64,000 nucleotides of DNA, taken from assembly GCF_001431315.2 (NCBI RefSeq), contig NZ_LKHV02000001.1, positions 2,666,001 through 2,730,000 on the forward strand, given 5' to 3'. The notes under the pieces were generated by a model. That model was not told the DNA's origin. It worked only from the letters and a program-made list of their open reading frames with translations, and did no database searches. How positions within the stretch are numbered: the stretch's first letter is position 1; each line of letters begins with the position of its first letter. Of this stretch, positions 18,057 to 25,105 are shown one piece after another. This DNA is from Candidatus Berkiella cookevillensis. GTDB taxonomy: Bacteria; Pseudomonadota; Gammaproteobacteria; Berkiellales; Berkiellaceae. Both the position numbers and the translations under genes were made by a program.

Positions 18057-18192
18057 ATTATAATTCGCTACGCGAATTGAGAATACTATTAAAAATAGCG
18101 CTTTAGAAAGCATATAGACTTGCTATGCTCACCTAAGCCTTCTAAAATCTACCTTTATTTTTGTTTTTAAAGCTAAACACCAGAGGAATATT

Positions 18193-18447
18193 ATGACAAC
18201 CGATCTTTTTCTACAACTCGAACAAAAAGTTGAGTACGCCGTTGATACAATTGAGCTATTAAGATTACAAATTGAAGAGCTTGAAGAAGAAAATTTGGCA
18301 CTGAAAGCAGAGCATGAAAAATGGAGAAGTGATTTAACATCCTTAATTAATCGCTTAGATCAAGTAGATGCCCAAGAACCTAAACACAATCACGATTATG
18401 AATCGGAAGATCAAAGCTTAGAAGAAGATACTTTTGTAAGCGCTTAA
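18193..18447 (+). CDS. ZapB-like coiled-coil cell-division protein (TIGR02449 type)
   Basis: An 84-residue protein whose first 60 residues form a continuous coiled coil (FLQLEQKVEYAVDTIELLR, then a Leu/Glu-rich heptad run), followed by an acidic tail. This is the size and pattern of ZapB-family proteins, which help organise the FtsZ ring through ZapA. ZapA is encoded in this window at 59454-59882. The ATG at 18193 has GAGGAA upstream. A dyad immediately follows the stop. The cell-division role is family inference. Confidence 0.7.
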   Translation: MTTDLFLQLEQKVEYAVDTIELLRLQIEELEEENLALKAEHEKWRSDLTSLINRLDQVDAQEPKHNHDYESEDQSLEEDTFVSA

Positions 18448-18449
18448 TA

Positions 18450-18503
18450 TTTTTGACATCTTCGCTCTCTCTTTAGCATAAAAGAAAGGGCGTGTGTCAA
18501 AAA
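18450..18503. repeat. palindrome downstream of the ZapB-like gene
   Basis: Outer arms TTTTTGACA and TGTCAAAAA enclose a second stem (CGCTCTCTCTTT against AAAGAAAGGGCG). Because the T-run is before the stem and the A-run after it, this behaves as a terminator only if read with its outer arms paired; it starts three bases past the ZapB-like stop. Confidence 0.5.
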
Positions 18504-18513
18504 AATGACTAGA

Positions 18514-18626
18514 AGCGGTCTCAAAAATGTCTCTTTGCGTTGCGCCTTTTTTACTGCTCATTTATGCCTGTGTAAACTGCGCTGCTCAAAGAATCTGCAC
18601 CTTGACTGAACTTTTTGAGACAGCGC
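18514..18626. repeat. inverted-end element abutting the DUF47 stop codon
   Basis: AGCGGTCTCAAAAA at 18514 pairs with TTTTTGAGACAGCGC ending at 18626; the core TCTCAAAAA/TTTTTGAGA is perfect. About 85 bases lie between the arms. The right end directly touches the stop codon (TAG on the minus strand, 18627-18629) of the DUF47 gene. The pattern of a short inverted-end element touching a stop codon recurs with family B. Confidence 0.55.
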
Positions 18627-19298
18627 CTAATTTGTAATTAATAATTGCAATCGATGGCCAACTTTCTGCGCATGATCTGCAATTGCGCCCGTAATATCAA
18701 AAATCTTATACAAAAATATTGCATCAATCGGTGACAAGCTTCTTTCAATGGAAAAAAGCTCTGCCCTCACTTGCAATTGAATCTCTGCGGTTTCTTTTTC
18801 TAATTGATCTAATTCGCAGATTAATTGCTTCACTAAGCGTAGTTCATGACCTTTAAACCCAGTTTCCAGCAAATCATCTAACTCAAATACAGCTTTATAG
18901 GCTTTCTCTGAAGCATTTAAACAGGCATTCACAAAGCCGCTAAAACCTTCACGAATACTTTCTGGAATAACAAGCCGACGCCCCAGAATAATGCTAACAA
19001 CTTTCTTAACGTCATTCGCAATAAAATCCTGTTCACGCAACAACTCTAATAGATCAGAGCGTGAAACAGGCATAAATAAACTATGATGCAATTGTAAGCG
19101 TATTTGCTGCTTAATTTCATCGGCATCACATTCAAGTTGAACAATTTGGCGTTGAAGATGTTGAGCCATTTCCCAATTTTTTGAAGAAACAGCCTCAATA
19201 AATTCTGGTAATAATGTTACACATGCAAACACCGTTTCCATATGTTTTTGTATGGGTTTGAAAGGAGAAGAAGCAAAAATGTTTAGGAAACCAGTCAT
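18627..19298 (-). CDS. DUF47/PhoU-like protein (TIGR00153), phosphate-transport accessory
   Basis: A 223-residue all-helical protein of the DUF47 family, related to PhoU. Landmarks are FASSPFKPIQKHMETV at the N-terminus, LECDADEIKQQIRLQL and MPVSRSDLLELLREQDFIANDV. These are the metal-binding helix signatures of PhoU-like folds. In many genomes this gene is directly adjacent to a Pit permease and modulates it. Here the Pit gene is 7 kb away and the neighbour upstream is the bufferin-type operon (93 bases from bufC's stop), so it may be transcribed with that operon. The TAG stop touches an inverted-end repeat. Confidence 0.85.
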   Translation of the reverse strand: MTGFLNIFASSPFKPIQKHMETVFACVTLLPEFIEAVSSKNWEMAQHLQRQIVQLECDADEIKQQIRLQLHHSLFMPVSRSDLLELLREQDFIANDVKKVVSIILGRRLVIPESIREGFSGFVNACLNASEKAYKAVFELDDLLETGFKGHELRLVKQLICELDQLEKETAEIQLQVRAELFSIERSLSPIDAIFLYKIFDITGAIADHAQKVGHRLQLLITN

Positions 19299-19391
19299 GA
19301 GACTTCACATATAAGCATCATTTTCTATCATCCTACCGCGATTTTAATCGAATTGCATCTTTTTAGGCTTTTTCATACTTAATATGAATCT

Positions 19392-20174
19392 TTATGGGGA
19401 TAATCGAAAACCTGTGAGCCATTTCCGTCCCACGCAAGTCGCAAATATTGCATTCATGTCGATAGCAGAATCTTTCTGCAACAAGTACTCGCAGATATCT
19501 GCAAAACATCGTCCTTGCTGAATCTGAGTTAGCATTTCAAATTCATTTGTACTCAGGTGCTCTATGTATACATGCCAATCATATCTAAAAACAAACAAAA
19601 GTTGCGGCTCTGACGCTAAGCTAATCTCACTTTGAAGTGTTGATTCCGGTTGGTTCATCTTCCAAATCATATAAATAGGAAAGTCAGAGTACAGCAATGT
19701 ACTTGCAGGCGGTAACATAAAAATAAGCCGCATGTGCTCTGCATCTGAAACTTGAGATAAAGCACGGCAATTCAATGTATCGTATTCTGGGCTATCTAAA
19801 GCCAAATGATAAGCCCACTCTAAACGCGCAACATCTGACAAATACGGCAATACACGCTGCACAGGCTCAAAATGTGCCAAAAAATCTGCAAATTGATCGC
19901 CATAGCACACCAAAGAAGGCTGCCGATGCTCATATATTGCAATATAACGAAGTGCTAACGCCGAAAAATATTCCTCCCCCACTAAACGCAAGCACACAGG
20001 ATAGGCTGCCTTTAAGCACGCTATCAAATTCCCCTTAAAACTATCTCGATAAATGGCAATGCGCTGTTGCCAAGAGAGGCAACCTCTATTTTTCACGTGC
20101 GCTTTTAATGCGTCGTCACTTTTTGCTTCACGTACTTCGCTTAAGAAAGCAGCTTGCAGTTCATTTAACTCCAT
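19392..20174 (-). CDS. DUF2063 partner protein of a DUF692 RiPP oxidase (BufC/MbnC-like)
   Basis: A 260-residue protein with an N-terminal DUF2063 domain: LNELQAAFLSEVR, RIAIYRDSFKGNLIACLKAAYPVCLRLVGEEYF (the conserved YR.......L...YP....L.G...F pattern) and LPYLSDVARLEWAYHLA. DUF2063 proteins bind the leader or core of the precursor and assist the DUF692 enzyme, as MbnC does for MbnB. The ATG at 20174 overlaps the stop of the DUF692 gene (TAATG), a clear coupling signal. A TTG at 20183 is a weaker start. Its role is inferred from family and gene order; gene names from the bufferin literature are used descriptively. Confidence 0.85.
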   Translation of the reverse strand: MELNELQAAFLSEVREAKSDDALKAHVKNRGCLSWQQRIAIYRDSFKGNLIACLKAAYPVCLRLVGEEYFSALALRYIAIYEHRQPSLVCYGDQFADFLAHFEPVQRVLPYLSDVARLEWAYHLALDSPEYDTLNCRALSQVSDAEHMRLIFMLPPASTLLYSDFPIYMIWKMNQPESTLQSEISLASEPQLLFVFRYDWHVYIEHLSTNEFEMLTQIQQGRCFADICEYLLQKDSAIDMNAIFATCVGRKWLTGFRLSP

Positions 20175-21187
20175 TAACGACAAACCTCTACATTATCCAT
20201 AATATGCTTTGCCTTCTTTGCTTCATCGAGGAGCACGTTGAAATCAGGAATATTATTATCCCATTCAATACAGACAGGCACATTATGAAAACGCAGCTGC
20301 GCATACTGAAATAGCTCCCATACAGCAGTATGCACTGCTTGGCCATGTGTATCTAATAAATATACTCTTCGCTTTCGAATTTTAGATTTTGTTGGCTGCT
20401 TTCTCTCACCCCAGTCATGCACTATTTGTGCACTCCTGGGGATTCGCTCTCTTGCCGCCTCATCTACATTGTGCCCCTTTGCGGGTAAAAATCGACTGCT
20501 ATGAGTATAGGCCTCTTTTCTTTCAAAACCACCCAAATGTAATTGTTTAACGCGCTCTGGAGGAATGGCATCGATATAAAGTCGCGGATCAAAGTTATGG
20601 TTCATTGCATTCACATAGATATTATTAATATCCAATAAAAGATAACAATCCGCTTGAGCAGCAATCGTCGAAATGAACTCCCACTCTGGCAAGACAGAAT
20701 GTGTAAATTGAAGATAAGAAGATATGTTTTCAAGTAAAATCCGCTCTTGCAAGTAATCTTGTACTTTCAAAATACGTTCAACGACATGGCGAATTGCTTT
20801 ATCCTCAAAAGGCAAGGGCCATAAATCTGGTACATACTGATGAGAGAATGATGACCAACAGAGATGATCGGAGATCCAAGCCGCATCGATTTGAGACTTA
20901 AGTGCTTTTAAGGATTTTAAATATGATTGATTTAAGGGATCTGTAGAACCAATGGAGAGACTCACACCATGTAAGACAATGGGATAATGGGCACGAATCG
21001 CTTCCAAATGACGCATTGCTAATGCACCCTTAGCCAAATAATTTTCGCTAATCACCTCAAACCAAGGAACAAGGGGACGTGTTTCTAAGATGGTCTTATA
21101 ATGTTGGGCTCGTAAACCAAGCCCTACACCTGTGATTTCTTCTTCTAGTCTGTGACTATCAGATCTTTGGGATTGAGATAAAGACAC
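20174..21187 (-). CDS. DUF692 (UPF0276) multinuclear iron oxidase, interrupted in frame by a repeat
   Basis: A 337-residue DUF692/MNIO enzyme; relatives such as MbnB and TglH use a two- or three-iron centre to modify cysteines of RiPP precursors. Family motifs are GVGLGLRAQHY, PWFEVISENYL, VLHGVSLSIG (His73), SDHLCWSS (His108), LLENISSYL (Glu153), LLDINNIYVNA (Asp186), HLGG (His217), LLDTHG (Asp279, His281) and CIEWDNNIP (Glu308). Residues about 226-274 are foreign: they are encoded by a 147-bp family A repeat inserted between HLGG and DTHG. The family is usually about 280-290 residues, so the excess fits the insert. The start is GTG at 21187, 34 bases after the precursor gene. Whether the enzyme is active is unknown. 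Confidence 0.92.
   Translation of the reverse strand: MSLSQSQRSDSHRLEEEITGVGLGLRAQHYKTILETRPLVPWFEVISENYLAKGALAMRHLEAIRAHYPIVLHGVSLSIGSTDPLNQSYLKSLKALKSQIDAAWISDHLCWSSFSHQYVPDLWPLPFEDKAIRHVVERILKVQDYLQERILLENISSYLQFTHSVLPEWEFISTIAAQADCYLLLDINNIYVNAMNHNFDPRLYIDAIPPERVKQLHLGGFERKEAYTHSSRFLPAKGHNVDEAARERIPRSAQIVHDWGERKQPTKSKIRKRRVYLLDTHGQAVHTAVWELFQYAQLRFHNVPVCIEWDNNIPDFNVLLDEAKKAKHIMDNVEVCR
20362..20508 (-). repeat. repeat family A, 147 bp, inserted in frame in the DUF692 gene
   Basis: This segment aligns along its whole length with 24596-24721, apart from a 21-bp extra block around 20463-20486. Ends are inverted: ATACTC at 20362 against GAGTAT at 20508, and inside them CGAATTTTAG against TAAAAATCG. 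The centre holds a strong hairpin, CCCCAG ... CTGGGG with TGCAC/GTGCA inside. It is 49 codons long and free of stops in the host frame. Removing exactly 147 bases would leave the residues EAYLLDTHG, matching the DUF692 consensus, so the insertion appears clean. Confidence 0.9.
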
Positions 21188-21221
21188 AATAACTCTTTAA
21201 TAAAAATTAAGATCATGATTA

Positions 21222-21482
21222 TTATTTTGTTTTGCCACCTGAAATTTTGTCGCAAGTCCCTTTAGGTAGATAAATCCATTCATTTGGATCTTGATCTTGA
21301 GTACTTTGTCCTGCACAAGCATGAATACTTGTACCACAATCATTTTTACCGGCTTTGGCCACACCATAACATTTTTCTACATCGCCTTTCTTAGCCTGCG
21401 CTAACTCACTGACCGAGAAAACACCAACCCCCACTACACCAACGATAGCTGCAGTGACTATTTTACTTATTTTATTGCGCAT
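21222..21482 (-). CDS. DUF2282 bufferin-type RiPP precursor
   Basis: An 86-residue secreted small protein. The signal peptide has a hydrophobic core ([17 protein letters not shown]) and a cleavage site near LAQA, residue 30. The mature part carries four cysteines at 38, 49, 56 and 77 in the DUF2282 pattern [21 protein letters not shown] and KGTC. Bufferins of this family are made as precursors whose cysteines are modified by the DUF692 enzyme and are linked to copper tolerance. The ATG at 21482 has a good AAGGAG site. It is the first gene of the operon with DUF692 and DUF2063. A fourth operon gene of DoxX type, common elsewhere, is absent. Confidence 0.9.
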   Translation of the reverse strand: MRNKISKIVTAAIVGVVGVGVFSVSELAQAKKGDVEKCYGVAKAGKNDCGTSIHACAGQSTQDQDPNEWIYLPKGTCDKISGGKTK

Positions 21483-21506
21483 GATTACTCCTTATGTATG
21501 TTTAGC

Positions 21507-21535
21507 ACTATAGAATTTGGGTTTACCTCATACAA
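21507..21535 (-). promoter_or_regulatory. candidate promoter of the bufferin-type operon
   Basis: On the minus strand TTGTAT (21530-21535) and TATAGT (21507-21512) are separated by 17 bases, 25 bases before the precursor start codon. The -10 match is good and the -35 weak. I see no recognisable copper-regulator operator. Confidence 0.3.
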
Positions 21536-21584
21536 TACACCCTATAATATGAGTGCCTAAATTCCTGATTTATGTGTCAAAAGA

Positions 21585-22238
21585 ATGTCAACCTACTTAA
21601 GAAACTACTCACTACTGGACAAAACTATTTCTCGCATTGATCAGTGTATACGCACTTTGCTCGTGCCAGCAAATGAATTTAGCGCGACACATCCAGGCGC
21701 CCATCTGGAAGAATCAACAGCACTAAGCAGCACAGAAAAAGCAAAGATCACCAGTTTTATGCGCATTAATCATAGCGGAGAAATTTGTGCTCAAGCGCTT
21801 TATATCGGCCAAAGCTGGACAGCTAGAGATCCCCACATTGCAAATGCCTTAGAACATGCAGCAACAGAAGAAACAATGCATCTTGCTTGGTGTGCCCAAA
21901 GACTCAAAGAGCTTGATGCAAAAACAAGCTATTTAAATCCTTTATGGTTTGTTGGGTCATTGGCTATTGGCATACTTGCTGGATTGACAGGAGACAAAAT
22001 AAGTCTAGGCTTCTTACATGAAACAGAAAATCAAGTGGTGAAACATTTAGATAAGCATCTTCAGCAATTGCCCACACACGATCTTAAATCCAGAGCTATT
22101 TTAGAACAAATGAAAATTGATGAGGCAAGTCACGCAACCCTAGCCTTACAACAAGGTGCGGTGCACTTTCCGATGTGGGTGAAGACAACAATGCAGTTAA
22201 CTTCAAAAATGATGACGACAGTAACCTATTATATTTAA
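21585..22238 (+). CDS. coq7: ubiquinone ring C6-hydroxylase Coq7 family
   Basis: A 217-residue di-iron monooxygenase converting the demethoxyubiquinone ring to its hydroxylated form, the penultimate ring step of ubiquinone synthesis. Iron ligands sit in NHSGEICAQALY, EETMHLAWC (ExxH), HETENQVVKH and DEASHATLA. A hydrophobic hairpin (SLAIGILAGLTGD) likely anchors it to the membrane, as in other bacterial Coq7. Ring hydroxylases UbiH and UbiI are also encoded in this window. The ATG at 21585 has AAAGA upstream. It is divergent from the bufferin-type operon and followed by a strong terminator. Confidence 0.93.
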   Translation: MSTYLRNYSLLDKTISRIDQCIRTLLVPANEFSATHPGAHLEESTALSSTEKAKITSFMRINHSGEICAQALYIGQSWTARDPHIANALEHAATEETMHLAWCAQRLKELDAKTSYLNPLWFVGSLAIGILAGLTGDKISLGFLHETENQVVKHLDKHLQQLPTHDLKSRAILEQMKIDEASHATLALQQGAVHFPMWVKTTMQLTSKMMTTVTYYI

Positions 22239-22243
22239 GAGAT

Positions 22244-22275
22244 AAAAAAAGCCCGCAAATTGCGGGCTTTTTTTA
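22244..22275 (+). terminator. intrinsic terminator after coq7
   Basis: AAAAAAGCCCGCAA / TTGCGGGCTTTTTT: a GC-rich perfect stem with a run of seven Ts, six bases past the coq7 stop. The symmetrical A/T runs let it work in both directions, so it may also end groEL transcription. Confidence 0.93.
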
Positions 22276-22302
22276 TCTAGCGTAGCTAGCGAATAGGAAG
22301 CG

Positions 22303-22430
22303 TAAACACACAGCATATGGCTTTTAGGCGAGGCACTAAGTGCTTAAGGAACCGGAGTGCACAGATATAGAGCATGAGGATTGCAAAAGTACTTAGCAAC
22401 AACGCCGAAGAGCCAAAGGCGAAGCGTTTA
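22303..22430. repeat. diverged family B-like element
   Basis: Ends read TAAAC...TGGCT and, inverted, AGCC...GTTTA. The interior shares the words GGAACCGGAGTG and GAGCATGAGGATTGC with the neighbouring family B copy, plus an internal dyad (CACTAAGTGCTTA). It is tandem to the next element and overlaps it by two bases. Confidence 0.5.
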
Positions 22431-22555
22431 TAGCCACAGCACATGAGTTTTCGGGTAGGCGTCAAGCCTCGAGCAACCGGAGTGTACATATTAGTACATG
22501 AGGATTGCGAGAGGGCGAAGACAACACCCCCGAAAATTCATGTGTGAAGACTATA
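22429..22555. repeat. repeat family B, 127 bp, abutting the groEL stop codon
   Basis: Begins TATAGCCACAGCACATGAG and ends TCATGTGTGAAGACTATA; these ends are inverted copies. The interior GGCGTCAAGCCTCGAGCAACC and ACATGAGGATTGCGAGAGGG is nearly identical to the copy at 40043-40189. The right end directly touches the groEL stop codon at 22556-22558. Confidence 0.8.
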
Positions 22556-24226
<1,671 letters not shown>

Positions 24227-24265
24227 CTAAACTTAAAATTAATGAATTAAAATCAATCGAAACGA

Positions 24266-24568
24266 TTAACCTTCCACAACAGCGATGATGTCATCTTCAC
24301 GCATGAAGAGTAATTCATCTTGGCCAATCTTCACTTTGGTTCCAGAGTATTTACCAAAAATAATCTTGTCGCCTTCTTTCACGCTTAATTCGCGAATTTG
24401 GCCATTGTCGAGCTGTTTACCAGGACCGACACGCACAATGGTGCCATACTGAGGTGCTTCTTTAGCGGTTTCAGGTAAGAAGATACCGCCTTCTGTCTTT
24501 TGAATTTCTTCGTCTTGTCTAACCAATACACGATCACCAAGTGGATTCACTTTGAGCTTAGTAGCCAT
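24266..24568 (-). CDS. groES: co-chaperonin GroES
   Basis: A 100-residue co-chaperonin, slightly longer than the usual 95-97 because of a few extra N-terminal residues (MATKLKVNPLGDRVLV). It contains the mobile-loop segment EEIQKTEGGIFLPE and the end LFMREDDIIAVVEG. The ATG at 24568 has a GGAG site. Its leader is unusual: a 126-bp family A repeat lies between the CIRCE operator and the start codon. Confidence 0.97.
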   Translation of the reverse strand: MATKLKVNPLGDRVLVRQDEEIQKTEGGIFLPETAKEAPQYGTIVRVGPGKQLDNGQIRELSVKEGDKIIFGKYSGTKVKIGQDELLFMREDDIIAVVEG

Positions 24569-24595
24569 TCTTCAATCTCCATTAAAATAATGAAT

Positions 24596-24721
24596 ATACT
24601 CTTCACATTCGAATTTTAGGTTTTGTTGGCAGCGCTCTCTCACCCCAGTCATGCACTATTTGTGCACTCCTGGGGATTCGCTCCCTGGCCGCCTCACCTA
24701 AAAATCGACTGCTATGAGTAT
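24596..24721 (-). repeat. repeat family A, 126 bp, in the groESL 5' leader
   Basis: A near-identical copy of the insert in the DUF692 gene but lacking its 21-bp internal block. The first and last 25 bases are imperfect inverted copies (ATACTC...CGAATTTTAGG against CCTAAAAATCG...GAGTAT). The central CCCCAG/CTGGGG hairpin is preserved. It is read in the same orientation as the copy in DUF692 and remains an open frame on that strand. Given the promoter at 24781-24809 it must be transcribed as part of the groESL messenger. Confidence 0.88.
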
Positions 24722-24754
24722 GGAACCTAAAATAAAGAGTTAACTTGCTTTCTA

Positions 24755-24781
24755 TTAGCACTCTGTCTCTCTGAGTGCTAA
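24755..24781 (-). promoter_or_regulatory. CIRCE operator (HrcA binding site) of groESL
   Basis: A perfect TTAGCACTC-N9-GAGTGCTAA, the conserved operator of the heat-shock repressor HrcA. It begins at the last base of the -10 box, so bound HrcA would block the promoter or initial transcript. hrcA itself is not in this window. Confidence 0.95.
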
Positions 24782-24809
24782 TGATATGGACTAACATTTA
24801 TGAGTTCAA
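24781..24809 (-). promoter_or_regulatory. groESL promoter
   Basis: On the minus strand TTGAAC (24804-24809) and TATCAT (24781-24786) are exactly 17 bases apart, a good vegetative promoter. The same bases also read as a heat-shock-like box, CCCTTGAA followed after 15 bases by CCATATCATT, so sigma-32 control in addition to HrcA is possible. The transcript would begin inside the CIRCE and carry a leader of about 200 bases. The rest of the gap up to 25105 shows nothing recognisable. Confidence 0.7.
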
Positions 24810-25105
24810 GGGCAATAGATTAATTTTTTTGAATCAAAAGCCTTAAGTAGCCTGGATATGGGCAATTTTATAGAAATCTATAGTGGCAAGTACTAAATAG
24901 GCGATTAATACAAATATTCAAGGTATGATGGATAAGTGCATATGCCAATATATATAGTCTTTTCGCATGACTATATTTAAGTAGTATCAACCTAAGCTGA
25001 CTGTCTGTACTACTCTTATTCTTATGCTAACCTCTCTAGGGACAAAAAAATCGCACAACAGCCAGCAATATAGCTGGACAACAAACTTATGGCTGTGAAA
25101 CTTGG

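Noticed and set aside
24603-24797. A 64-codon minus-strand frame through the groESL leader
   Set aside because: It is open only because family A is stop-free in this frame (it encodes the same peptide as the DUF692 insert). It has no ribosome site or homologue.
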